From: Paenibacillus sp. FSL H3-0469
GTDB lineage: Bacteria > Bacillota > Bacilli > Paenibacillales > Paenibacillaceae
Direction of reading: 5' to 3'
Length of the DNA stretch: 64,000 nucleotides
Assembly (NCBI RefSeq): GCF_038051945.1
Contig: NZ_CP150302.1
Span: 6,076,001 to 6,140,000 of the forward strand
Of this stretch, positions 8,610 to 16,134 are shown piece by piece. Position 1 is the stretch's first letter; each line of letters opens with the position of its first letter. Both the position numbers and the translations under genes were made by a program. The notes under the pieces were generated by a model. The model was not told the origin of the DNA. It worked only from the letters and a program-made list of their open reading frames with translations, and searched no databases.

Positions 8610-8639
8610 TTGACAATCTGCTGCAAGGCCATATATTAT
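8610..8639 (+). promoter_or_regulatory. Sigma-A type promoter of the rtcB leader
   Basis: A perfect TTGACA (8610-8615) is followed by TATTAT (8634-8639, spacer 18) or the overlapping TATATT (spacer 16). It lies about 37 bases before a 30-codon ORF that has its own ribosome binding site. Confidence 0.75.
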
Positions 8640-8675
8640 TGGGTTTATCATTTAGAGAAGGGAGGCTGACGGGTC

Positions 8676-8768
8676 ATGATTGGAACAAATGAACGGAACA
8701 GACAGCAGGATCACCTGACAACCGCATATGTACGATCTGATCTCATCGCCTTCGTCCGGAAGACATAA
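8676..8768 (+). CDS. Short leader ORF (30 residues) upstream of rtcB
   Basis: A 30-codon reading frame with a good ribosome binding site (AAGGGAGG, 8658-8665, ten bases before the ATG) behind a strong promoter. The peptide is hydrophilic and reads MIGTNERNRQQDHLTTAYV in its first part, ending in IAFVRKT. No family is recognised. It is too short for most gene finders. The promoter, the ribosome binding site and the downstream hairpins suggest a regulatory leader peptide or a small independent gene; translation is not proven. Confidence 0.45.
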   Translation: MIGTNERNRQQDHLTTAYVRSDLIAFVRKT

Positions 8769-8965
8769 TGCGCAGGGTATTGCTGCTGATGTCTGAACTG
8801 AATACGGGTGTGCTTTGAACGGGTGCAAGCTTCAACGGGAAGCTGCACTTAGCGCGCCGGGAGCCGCATGATCAGAACTGGTCTGCGGCTCTTTTTTGTG
8901 TACCTGGAAACTCGAAATCTGCATAACCCCTATGGAACCAAACCAGAAACCCAACCTGAGAGGAA
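8769..8965 (+). promoter_or_regulatory. Structured leader with hairpin and intrinsic terminator before rtcB
   Basis: After the short ORF comes a hairpin GTGC-A-AGCTTC / GAAGCT-GCAC (8823-8848), then a strong intrinsic terminator. In the terminator GAGCCGCA (8861-8868) pairs with TGCGGCTC (8884-8891), an inner GATCAG/CTGGTC continues the stem, and six T follow. RtcB starts 70 bases later with no obvious promoter of its own in between. This is the layout of a transcription attenuator or of a small RNA gene. No known Rfam class was recognised by eye. Confidence 0.6.
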
Positions 8966-10426
8966 ATGAAAATAGATATGAACAGCATGAAGCAACAAGC
9001 GGAGGAAATTTCCCGCTATAAACATGAGGTGGCCCTTCCGGGCGGCGACCTCAAAATCTACGCCAGTGAGCAATTATTCGGCACGCTGGATTACAAGGTC
9101 CTGGAGATGGCTAACAATAATCTGCAGATACCCGGCATCGAATATATGAGCTATACCCCGGATGTGCATGTAGGCGTCGGAACCTGCATCGGTACAACCG
9201 CAGTCTGGGATTCCGGATCAGGCTATGTGTCGCCGTCCATTGTGGGCAGCGATATCGGCTGCGGGATGCGCGTGCATCTGACCAACCTGCATATGGATGA
9301 TCTGCGTGAAGTGAAGCTGCGCCGCAAGCTGGTCCGCGCCATTGAGAAATATCTGCCGATGGAGGCCCAGCAGCGTGGCCACTACAGTGATATCCGGCTG
9401 GAGAATATCGTACGCAAGGGCCTGCACGGCCTGCCGAACAAATATATCCCGGACAGCTACACGCCGAAGAAATCAAGTGCGCTGTCCCACGTGGAGATCA
9501 GCAAGCTCGGCTTCGATGAAGAGATTCTGAATGAGCTGCCGGACATGGCTTGGCACCGGGGACACCGCCAGCTCGGAACCCTTGGCGGGGGCAACCATTT
9601 CGTGGAGATTCAGGCGATTGAGATCGCAGAGGAGCAGCGGGAAGTAGCCGAAGCCTGGGGGCTGAAGGACGGACAGATTGCCGTGATGATCCACTCCGGC
9701 TCACGGGCCTGGGGCGGTATGGTCAATCAGTTCTGCACTCCGGCGTTCGCCAAGGTCATGGGCCAGCTGGGGCTGGGCAGCGCCGACCCGCGTCTGATTT
9801 TTGCGCCTCTGGCACACCCGCAGGCTCAGCGCTATGTTAATCTGATGTACTCAGCACTGAACTATGCGGTGGTGAACCGCCACCTGATCGCTTATGGAGT
9901 CCGTGAGGGCTTCCGGGACGTCTTCGGCACGAAGTGCGAGCTGCGTACCCTTTACGATCTGATGCACAATTACGCCTGGGAAGAGAAAACTTCCTCAGGC
10001 AGCAAGTTCGTCCACCGCAAAGGAGCCACCCGCGCTCTGCCTGCGGAGCATGCGGATAATCCGCGCCCATATGCAGCGACTGGACATCCGGCGCTGATTC
10101 CCGGCTCGATGGGCACCTCATCCTATATCATGGTCGGCCAGACCGGCGGGGAAGAGAATTATTATTCCATCTGCCACGGTGCAGGACGTATCCGCTCCCG
10201 CTCGGCCACCAAGCGGCTGGTGAGTGTCCAGGAGTTCTCCCGGTCGATGAAGGTGGGGACGGAAGATGAGATTGTCGTGAACCAGCATTCCCTGGAATCT
10301 ATTATTGACGAATCTCCCCAAGCCTATAAGAATGTAGATGAGATCATAGAAAGCGTTACGGGCGCCGGCCTGGCTGCCGTGGTGGCCAAATGCAAGCCGC
10401 TCGCAGCGATAAAGGGGACGAAATAA
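8966..10426 (+). CDS. rtcB: RtcB family RNA-splicing/repair ligase
   Basis: RtcB joins RNA 2',3'-cyclic-phosphate or 3'-phosphate ends to 5'-OH ends, using GTP and Mn2+. The protein has 486 residues. Signature motifs are present: VGSDIGCGMRVHL (metal-binding Asp and Cys), LGTLGGGNHFVEI, MIHSGSRAWGG and CHGAGRIRSRS, whose His is the expected guanylylation site. The tail KNVDEIIESVTGAGLAAVVAK is typical. The start is uncertain: ATG 8966 has AGAGGA almost touching it, and ATG 8978 has it about 13 bases upstream. No archease or RtcA gene is present; the partner is an AAA+ ATPase two bases downstream, a coupling that suggests joint RNA repair or processing. Confidence 0.93.
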   Translation: MKIDMNSMKQQAEEISRYKHEVALPGGDLKIYASEQLFGTLDYKVLEMANNNLQIPGIEYMSYTPDVHVGVGTCIGTTAVWDSGSGYVSPSIVGSDIGCGMRVHLTNLHMDDLREVKLRRKLVRAIEKYLPMEAQQRGHYSDIRLENIVRKGLHGLPNKYIPDSYTPKKSSALSHVEISKLGFDEEILNELPDMAWHRGHRQLGTLGGGNHFVEIQAIEIAEEQREVAEAWGLKDGQIAVMIHSGSRAWGGMVNQFCTPAFAKVMGQLGLGSADPRLIFAPLAHPQAQRYVNLMYSALNYAVVNRHLIAYGVREGFRDVFGTKCELRTLYDLMHNYAWEEKTSSGSKFVHRKGATRALPAEHADNPRPYAATGHPALIPGSMGTSSYIMVGQTGGEENYYSICHGAGRIRSRSATKRLVSVQEFSRSMKVGTEDEIVVNQHSLESIIDESPQAYKNVDEIIESVTGAGLAAVVAKCKPLAAIKGTK

Positions 10427-10428
10427 GG

Positions 10429-11715
10429 ATGGAGCAGGAGAACAAGAAACCGGCTGTAATCTATGAATATGATGAAGAAAGAGCCGGAATTATCAAAGGC
10501 TACGATGTTTACGCCCGTCTGGTGGACGGCATCCTTGAAGCTCTCTATACCCGGTACGGTGTCCGTTATGAGCTGTATGCCAGTGATGATCCCAACAGTG
10601 AGTACTGGAAGCTGCTGGAGAACGATGTGCAGAGCGGGAATGCCGGTGTGGAGCATGTAGCGCGGATTTTTGACCGGCTGGAGGACCGGACCTTCGTGTT
10701 CGATGATGAGAAGGAGCAGCCGGAGTATCATATCCATCTGTCGGTCCGTAATAATGTGCTCGCTTATCCGGCGATGGGCATTGCGCTGGCGCGGGTTCCG
10801 GTGTTTCAGGAGAACGGGATTAACTTTCAGGATTATGTGTTTGCCGCATCAGATCAGCAATTGCAGTTCTTCCTTGGCAATGTGCGCAAGCGTCAGCGGG
10901 AGCAGAATATCAACAAGGTGACGGTGTTCACTGACCGGCGCAACGGGATTTCCCGTGAGGATGAGCCGATTACGCGTGCGGTTAGGCGTGAAGAGGTGAT
11001 TTTGGATGCCGGTATCAAAAAAGAGATCTACCGCTCGCTCGACCAGTTCTTCGATAGCGACCGCAGCTTCTATGTCACCTACGATATCCCGTACAAGCGG
11101 GGGATTCTGCTCTACGGGCATCCGGGCAACGGCAAGACCACTCTGGTCAAATCCATTGCCGGAAGCGTGCCGGGGCCAGTGCTCTATTGGCAGATTACGG
11201 AGTATACGAGCAGCGAATCGGTGAATGAGGTGTTCGAGGCTGCGGCGCGGCTGGCGCCGATGGTACTGGTGATTGAGGATATTGACTCCATGCCGCAGGA
11301 GGTCCGCTCCTTCTTCCTCAACACGCTGGACGGGGCGACCTCCAAGGAAGGAATCTTCCTGATCGGCACGACTAATTACCCGGATAAAATCGACCCGGGT
11401 CTCATGAACCGCGCCGGGCGCTTCGACCGGGCCTATGAGATCAAAATGCCAAGCGAGGCGTTGCGCCTTGAATATCTGCAGCTGCGCGGCTTCTCCGCCT
11501 TCGCAGGTGAGGAAGGCACGGCTGCCGCTGCGCGCCTGACCGGGGATTTCTCCCTGACTCAGCTCGGCGAGCTGTATGTCAGTGCTGCACTGGAATGGCA
11601 TGAGAACGGCACGGCGGATGTGGAGCTCCTTGTGCGCGGCATGCGCGGCGAGCTGGACAAGGGCCGCAAACGGGAATGGATGAAGGATGCTTCGTCCAGC
11701 ATCGGCTTTTATTGA
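10429..11715 (+). CDS. AAA+ ATPase encoded with RtcB
   Basis: A 428-residue protein with an N-terminal region of about 190 residues of unrecognised fold and a classical AAA+ domain. Walker A is GHPGNGKTT at about residue 230, Walker B is LVIEDIDSM near 278, sensor 1 is IGTTNYP, and the arginine-finger region is NRAGRFDRAYEI; a small C-terminal lid follows. The AAA domain resembles the Cdc48/FtsH/Bcs1 type rather than the sigma54-activator RtcR. ATG 10429 begins two bases after the rtcB stop and is preferred over an upstream in-frame ATG inside rtcB. Translation is probably coupled to rtcB, and the protein may remodel the ligase or its RNA-protein substrate (inference). Confidence 0.85.
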   Translation: MEQENKKPAVIYEYDEERAGIIKGYDVYARLVDGILEALYTRYGVRYELYASDDPNSEYWKLLENDVQSGNAGVEHVARIFDRLEDRTFVFDDEKEQPEYHIHLSVRNNVLAYPAMGIALARVPVFQENGINFQDYVFAASDQQLQFFLGNVRKRQREQNINKVTVFTDRRNGISREDEPITRAVRREEVILDAGIKKEIYRSLDQFFDSDRSFYVTYDIPYKRGILLYGHPGNGKTTLVKSIAGSVPGPVLYWQITEYTSSESVNEVFEAAARLAPMVLVIEDIDSMPQEVRSFFLNTLDGATSKEGIFLIGTTNYPDKIDPGLMNRAGRFDRAYEIKMPSEALRLEYLQLRGFSAFAGEEGTAAAARLTGDFSLTQLGELYVSAALEWHENGTADVELLVRGMRGELDKGRKREWMKDASSSIGFY

Positions 11716-11750
11716 GCCGCCGGGGAACTGTGGCGGAATAGCAAGTACTT

Positions 11751-11776
11751 GAGGGAGCCGTGAGGCTCCCTTTTGT
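11751..11776 (+). terminator. Intrinsic terminator after the rtcB-AAA operon
   Basis: GGGAGCC, a short TG-containing loop and GGCTCCC are followed by TTTTGTT, 36 bases after the AAA+ ATPase stop codon. Confidence 0.8.
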
Positions 11777-11811
11777 TCGTAATGTTCAGGAAATGATGAC
11801 GGGGAGGTGCT

Positions 11812-11896
11812 TTGGCCGAATGTATGTTGAAAACAACATACAATGTGCTTGGACGCAGGCATGTGGCCAAAATGTATGTGGAAAACAGTATACATT
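11812..11896 (+). repeat. Palindromic tandem repeat array, left part (two units)
   Basis: Two units begin with AATGTATG at 11819 and 11871, exactly 52 bases apart. Each is a palindrome: ATGTATGTT-GAAAA-CAACATACA in the first, a slightly decayed copy in the second. The linker TGCTTGGACGCAGGCATGTGGCC is conserved in other copies of the family. The second unit ends in CATT (11893-11896), where the insertion sequence begins. Confidence 0.85.
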
Positions 11897-11959
11897 CGGT
11901 GCGACCCCCTTATCCCGGAGTCCTCCGTATCAAATCAGTACTTATCGTAGATATGCTCT

Positions 11960-12892
11960 TTATTTCGCTTTTTCTCTCGGCCAGAAGAAGCGGGAGCGGT
12001 CTTCTTGGGTCAGGACCCACTCCGCAAACGTAGCTGGCGGCATGTTCCGAAGGCTCGTATGCATTCTGCGGTTGTTGTAAAAGTCCATGTACCGGTCCAC
12101 CGCTTCATAGGCCTCTTCGAACGTGTCGAATGCCTCTTTGCGGAACAAATCCCGGTCAATATTACTGTGGAACGATTCAATAAAAGCGTTTAAATCCGGC
12201 GTTCGAGGCGGAATGCGTTCATGGGTCATTTCCCAGCTTTCACACATGTCGCCAAACAGGTGGCTGACGAACTGTGGGCCGTTGTCGGTGCGGATCACCG
12301 GGCGTACGCTGCCAGGGGCGCAGTGTTGCTCCATGGCGCGTCCCAGCGTCTGGCAGGCGTGCTTGGCCTCACACGACGATCCGCGGTGGTAGCCGACGAT
12401 GACACGGGTAAACACATCGATAATGCTCAGGACAAAGAAATGCCGGTCCCGGCCCGCCACGTACCCGTACTTAATGTCCATCTGCCAGAGCTGGCCTGCT
12501 CCGGTAATGACCCGGTTCTCCGGCAGCTTCCGGGGATGCTTAAAACGCTTGTGACGCTGCGGCTGCAGGATATCCAGCGCCTGACACAGCCGGTAACTTT
12601 TCTTGTGATTGAGCTTTAAACGGTGCTGGTTCCACAAGCACTTGGCCAGCAGTTTGTATCCGTACACGTGCTCTTCTCCAGCGATTAATTCCAGCAGCCA
12701 TTCCTGGATTTCCTCGTCGCTAATTTTCGCTCCAGACTCGGTCAGAGAGTAGCCGGGTACGGGTCTTCCGCGCCCCTGGAGTACGGCCTGTGCATCCTGT
12801 GACTTGCGTTTCTTACGGTCGTAGTACGTGGACTCTGCGAGCCCGATGAGACGTAGTACCAACGCTGCGGAATATCCCTGCTTAATGAACAT
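11960..12892 (-). CDS. IS3-family transposase OrfB (DDE catalytic domain)
   Basis: A 310-residue rve-type integrase core. Acidic catalytic residues are recognisable: Asp in LWQMDIKYGYV, Asp in VIRTDNGPQFVS and Glu in NAFIESFHSNIDRD, giving the DDE triad, preceded by an HTH_21-like region. The -1 frame is open upstream of ATG 12892 across the end of orfA. The active product is therefore probably an OrfAB fusion made by frameshifting at A_AAA_AAG (minus strand, 12931-12937). The separate ATG may give a free OrfB. Confidence 0.92.
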   Translation of the reverse strand: MFIKQGYSAALVLRLIGLAESTYYDRKKRKSQDAQAVLQGRGRPVPGYSLTESGAKISDEEIQEWLLELIAGEEHVYGYKLLAKCLWNQHRLKLNHKKSYRLCQALDILQPQRHKRFKHPRKLPENRVITGAGQLWQMDIKYGYVAGRDRHFFVLSIIDVFTRVIVGYHRGSSCEAKHACQTLGRAMEQHCAPGSVRPVIRTDNGPQFVSHLFGDMCESWEMTHERIPPRTPDLNAFIESFHSNIDRDLFRKEAFDTFEEAYEAVDRYMDFYNNRRMHTSLRNMPPATFAEWVLTQEDRSRFFWPREKAK

Positions 12893-12897
12893 CTCGG

Positions 12898-13212
12898 CTA
12901 CCTCGATTTTTTCGGATAAGCAGGGGTTGGCTTTTTTAGCAGTTCACGCAGAATCTCAATCTCTAACTCCTTTTCACCGAGCATCTTGACCGCCTTCTCA
13001 TATTTCTGCTCGACCTCTACCAGGCGCTTCAGTTCCTCTACCTGCTCCTGGGGGTACGGATGATCTTGTTCTCCATGGGCTTCCCGGTAATCCCTCACCC
13101 ACTGATTCACCGTGGACGGAGTCACCCCATACTTTCGGGCAACCACCGCCGCCTTAATGCCAGATAACACCTCTTGCGCTGCCTTCTCTCTTGTTCCTGT
13201 TAAGTGTCCCAT
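12898..13212 (-). CDS. IS3-family transposase OrfA (helix-turn-helix)
   Basis: A 104-residue protein with an N-terminal helix-turn-helix (KAAVVARKYGVTPSTVNQWV) and a C-terminal leucine-zipper-like helix (VEELKRLVEVEQKYEKAVKM), as usual for IS3-family OrfA, which binds the element's ends and multimerises. A strong ribosome binding site (GAGGAGGAGG) precedes the ATG. Near its end the codons CTA AAA AAG contain the canonical -1 slippery heptamer A_AAA_AAG, and the shifted frame continues directly into OrfB. Confidence 0.9.
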   Translation of the reverse strand: MGHLTGTREKAAQEVLSGIKAAVVARKYGVTPSTVNQWVRDYREAHGEQDHPYPQEQVEELKRLVEVEQKYEKAVKMLGEKELEIEILRELLKKPTPAYPKKSR

Positions 13213-13287
13213 ACCGTTCCTCCTCCTCCTATCTCTAGTCTACATTTTTGTGGGGGAGGACTCCAACTTCATTAGGGGGCTGTGGAG

Positions 13288-13397
13288 CATTGTGCTGGCA
13301 CGTAGACATATGGCCCAAATGTATGTTGAAAACAACATACATTGTGCTCGCACGCAGGCATATGGCCCGAATGTATGCGGAAAACAACATACATTGT
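13288..13397 (+). repeat. Palindromic tandem repeat array, right part (two units)
   Basis: The segment starts with the duplicated CATT, then the conserved linker (GTGCTGGCACGTAGACATATGGCC). Two palindromic units follow with AATGTATG at 13318 and 13370, again 52 bases apart. The stem ATGTATGTT/AACATACAT of the first is perfect around GAAAAC. Together with the left part this was originally an array of four units. Beyond it, up to the sigma-factor promoter, nothing else is recognised. Confidence 0.85.
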
Positions 13398-13484
13398 GCT
13401 GGTGCTAAGGTAATTACATATGGTTTCACATCTTAGGACGAACTTGTTTAGGTTCCAAAGTATGAAAGAAATTTCCTGCAAAAG

Positions 13485-13510
13485 TGTAACTTTTCGCGTG
13501 CTCATACGTG
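13485..13510 (+). promoter_or_regulatory. ECF-type (SigM-like) autoregulatory promoter
   Basis: TGTAAC (13485-13490), a 16-base spacer and CGTG (13507-13510) match the bipartite pattern of Bacillus extracytoplasmic-function promoters (TGAAAC, 16-17 bases, CGTC or similar). It lies 22 bases upstream of the sigma-factor start, as expected for an autoregulated sigM-type operon. Confidence 0.65.
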
Positions 13511-13531
13511 GATGGAGTAAGGGGGGAGGAG

Positions 13532-14035
13532 ATGGAGCCGAATTCGCTGGATGAACTATATGAGCTGTACGTGGCCGATATCTACCGCTATCTGCGCTCC
13601 CTCTGCCAGGATCATCATGCGGCTGAAGATTTGATGCAGGATACCTTTTACCGTGCATATCTGTATCTGGAGGATTGCCGGGAGGAGCGGATTAAGCCGT
13701 GGCTGTTCAGGGTGGCCTACAACGCCTTCATTGATTATACGCGCAAGGAGAAGCGGAGTGTGGCGAAGGAAGGCGCTTATTTCAGCAGCCTGCCCCACCC
13801 GGAGACGACGGAAGGCACTCTGCTGAAACAGGAACGCTGGGAGGAAGCGGCGCGGGCGCTCAGCCTGTTGCCGGAAGGGCAGCGCCATGCGCTGCTGCTG
13901 CATGATGTTCATGGACTGACCTACAAGGAAGCTGCTGTCATTATGGATGTGGGCCTTTCCCAATACAAGATACTGGTGTTCCGCGCCAGACAGAAGCTGC
14001 GCGAAGCGGAGCGGAGGAGGAATGAGCATGAGTGA
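13532..14035 (+). CDS. sigM: ECF RNA polymerase sigma factor, SigM-like
   Basis: A 167-residue group IV sigma factor. Region 2 reads DIYRYLRSLCQDHHAAEDLM, then DTFYRAYLYL and KPWLFRVAYNAFIDYTRK. Region 4 is LPEGQRHALLLHDVHGLTYKEA. The wording is close to B. subtilis SigM, which governs cell-envelope stress genes. The frame is open to GTG 13508, but ATG 13532 follows the GGGGGGAGGAG site and lies downstream of a likely ECF promoter. The next gene is a YhdL-like anti-sigma factor overlapping by eight bases, as in the sigM-yhdL operon. Confidence 0.88.
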   Translation: MEPNSLDELYELYVADIYRYLRSLCQDHHAAEDLMQDTFYRAYLYLEDCREERIKPWLFRVAYNAFIDYTRKEKRSVAKEGAYFSSLPHPETTEGTLLKQERWEEAARALSLLPEGQRHALLLHDVHGLTYKEAAVIMDVGLSQYKILVFRARQKLREAERRRNEHE

Positions 14036-15251
14036 GGAGTTCAAAGCGAAGCTGCGCCAATACAGCGAGGGTACACTCCCGGAGGAAGAGCGTGAGGAGC
14101 TGGAGCGTGAGCTGGCGAAGCTTGAAGCGTATCAGCTGTATCTGGAGGAGCAGATGGAGCAGGAGGAGCAGAACAAGCAACAGGAGCAGGCAAACGGGCC
14201 GTGGAAATGGATGGACCGGACAGGGGGAGCAGCCTCCGGGATGCCGCAGGACAAGAAGAAAAAGAAGCGAGAGAAGAAAATTATCCGCCGCGGCAAATGG
14301 AAAGCACGAATCACCAACACGTTTACTGTATTTTCGGCGTTCCTGATCTTTACGGTCATCAGCAGCATCATTACAACAGTCTTCTACAACACCGGCGACC
14401 GCATGGATACCTACCGTGATGTGGTGTCATCAACGATTGCCGTTACCCGCCCTAACACCACGGTGCATCTGTCAGCGGATGTGCGTTATTTTTTCCGGAT
14501 GGAGTTATCCGGGAATCTGCTGAAGAAGGTGGGCAGCGAAAGTATTCAGGTCGGTAATTATACACAGAAGTTTCTTCTGGGGCTGGACAATATTGGTGAG
14601 TTTAATTGGATGGATGAGCGGAACGGGTCTGGAAAAGTGTTCTATTATCCGTCAACAGAGGGGACTGCCGGGAGCGGGGATGACAATGACCAGTGGAAGA
14701 GGCTTGCGAAGCTGCCTGAAGGTACGGTTGCCGAGGCGTATCTGTCGCTGGACCGTCTGTACACGACAGATGAGCTGCTGAAGCAGCTGGAACCGCTGAA
14801 TCTTCAGCCGGTCTGGTTCGGGGCGGATGCCGGACCTTCGACGAGGGAGAACGATGTGGTCGTACACCCGCTTGGCTTCCCATATAATCCTATCTGGCAT
14901 AAGGATGATATGAAGAGAACCGCAGTCACCAAAGAGAAAACAGGCTGGTTCAGCTCTGTATCCACCTACGGCAGCGTGTCGCCTTCCGTCGAGGCATACG
15001 GGAGCGGTGAACTGCGTGATGCGAATTTCATCAAGACACTTAGACTGCTGCAGGAGCATCCGGGGCTTACCAGGTCAGCGGCGTATATCAATCAGTTAGA
15101 CACCTCCGTGGCCTATCTGGAGCAGAACGGGGTGAAGCTCTATGGGGCCGTTGTCACCGGACCGGTCAAGGAACTGCTGAAGCTGCGCGAGGCTTCATGG
15201 GTGAGCCACCTCCAGGTGGGGGAAGTGCGGCTGTGGAACTGGACGGAGTGA
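14028..15251 (+). CDS. Membrane-anchored anti-sigma factor, YhdL-like (Sigma_reg_N/Sigma_reg_C)
   Basis: A 407-residue protein: a charged cytoplasmic N-terminal part of about 90 residues rich in Glu and Gln, predicted to bind the sigma factor; one membrane segment (TVFSAFLIFTVISSIITTVF); and a large extracytoplasmic domain with the pattern of the YhdL C-terminal regulator domain (PEGTVAEAYLSLDRLYTTDE, then WFGADAGPS and VVHPLGFPYNPIWH). It would hold the SigM-like factor inactive until envelope stress. GGAGGAGG supports ATG 14028, which overlaps the end of the sigma gene, so translation is probably coupled. No yhdK-like third gene follows. Confidence 0.85.
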   Translation: MSEEFKAKLRQYSEGTLPEEEREELERELAKLEAYQLYLEEQMEQEEQNKQQEQANGPWKWMDRTGGAASGMPQDKKKKKREKKIIRRGKWKARITNTFTVFSAFLIFTVISSIITTVFYNTGDRMDTYRDVVSSTIAVTRPNTTVHLSADVRYFFRMELSGNLLKKVGSESIQVGNYTQKFLLGLDNIGEFNWMDERNGSGKVFYYPSTEGTAGSGDDNDQWKRLAKLPEGTVAEAYLSLDRLYTTDELLKQLEPLNLQPVWFGADAGPSTRENDVVVHPLGFPYNPIWHKDDMKRTAVTKEKTGWFSSVSTYGSVSPSVEAYGSGELRDANFIKTLRLLQEHPGLTRSAAYINQLDTSVAYLEQNGVKLYGAVVTGPVKELLKLREASWVSHLQVGEVRLWNWTE

Positions 15252-15320
15252 GGATTGCAATACAGGATAATGTCCAAGAGCCGCAGTTTACAGCGCTCCC
15301 CGGCAAGCTACAAGTCAGCA

Positions 15321-15893
15321 TCAGATGGCGGTGACCTGTAGCTTCAACTTATGCTTTTGGCATAGGGCGTAGAATTCGCCAGAGATGATAGGCTGCATCA
15401 CGTAAACGTGTGCCAGCAAGAAAAATTCCCGCCCGGCAATCTGCCCGGAATCCAGAACGAGCCTGGAGATCACCTTAACGGGCTTGCGCTGCGGCTGATG
15501 CACAGAAGCGGCGATGACCGCCTTGCGTCCGTATTCCGACCGTTCGTAATCGAAGCCGTCCACCCGGTCCGGCAGATGCGCGATCCAGTAGGTCCGTTCC
15601 ACCGGGAGGCCATTATGGTAGCGGACTACGGCGGGGATAAACTGCACGCTTGTGGGGACTTGCTCCAGCAGCGCTTTGAATGCGTCCGATACCACCCTTG
15701 TGCCCGTGACCGTCTCGAAATAGTCCACTTTCAAGCTGCGGACTGATGACATAAGCCCGACTTCAGCTTTTGTATCGCGGGGCAATGGACCGTCCACAGC
15801 CATATAATTGGTGTCCAGTTCAGGCGTAAAGGTTGTGCCGCCGCTGATAAATCCGCTGCGGGGATATTGCGATTCGAGCAAATAGTAGTCCAT
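15321..15893 (-). CDS. Imm11-like (DUF1629) family protein
   Basis: A 190-residue soluble protein. The start MDYYLLESQYP, the middle KVDYFETVTGTRVVSDAFK, and later VERTYWIAHLPDRVDGFDYERS match the Imm11/DUF1629 family, whose members often lie beside polymorphic toxins as immunity proteins. Here no toxin gene is adjacent: the neighbours are the anti-sigma factor (convergent) and a phosphoesterase. It is thus an orphan, either a solitary immunity gene or a family member with another role. ATG 15893 is preferred over ATG 15932 because AAAGGAG lies 12 bases upstream of it. Confidence 0.65.
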   Translation of the reverse strand: MDYYLLESQYPRSGFISGGTTFTPELDTNYMAVDGPLPRDTKAEVGLMSSVRSLKVDYFETVTGTRVVSDAFKALLEQVPTSVQFIPAVVRYHNGLPVERTYWIAHLPDRVDGFDYERSEYGRKAVIAASVHQPQRKPVKVISRLVLDSGQIAGREFFLLAHVYVMQPIISGEFYALCQKHKLKLQVTAI

Positions 15894-16134
15894 ACGCACT
15901 ATCGCTCCTTTCTGAAGTAAAGGCATATCCATTCATTATAAGGTTCGCAAATGCAGAAGAAAAGCGCCTTACCCGGCAAGGCGAAGCGGCGGCGGAAGCC
16001 GGGCCTTCCGCTTGCAATCCCTCTTCAGGGCATCGTACAATGATAGAACGTAAACTTGGATTTGAACATAACAATGGCTGGGAACCGCAGATTACCGCGC
16101 TTCTTAGCCATTTTGAATAAGGAGGAGAAGGCAG

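Larger units (their letters stand above)
11897..13287 (-). mobile_element. IS3-family insertion sequence, 1391 bp, inserted in the repeat array
   Basis: The element carries orfA and orfB on the minus strand. Imperfect terminal inverted repeats are visible: CCCCCT at 11905-11910 with AGGGGG at 13274-13279, each eight bases from its end, and GGAGTCCTCC at 11917-11926 with GGAGGACTCC at 13255-13264. A 4-base direct repeat CATT flanks it (11893-11896 and 13288-13291). Removing the element and one CATT restores a uniform 52-base repeat spacing, which independently fixes the boundaries. Both ORFs are intact, so it may still be active. Confidence 0.88.

Noticed and set aside
13508..13531. GTG 13508 as the start of the sigma factor
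   Set aside because: It overlaps the -10 element of the predicted promoter and lies before the ribosome binding site that serves ATG 13532.
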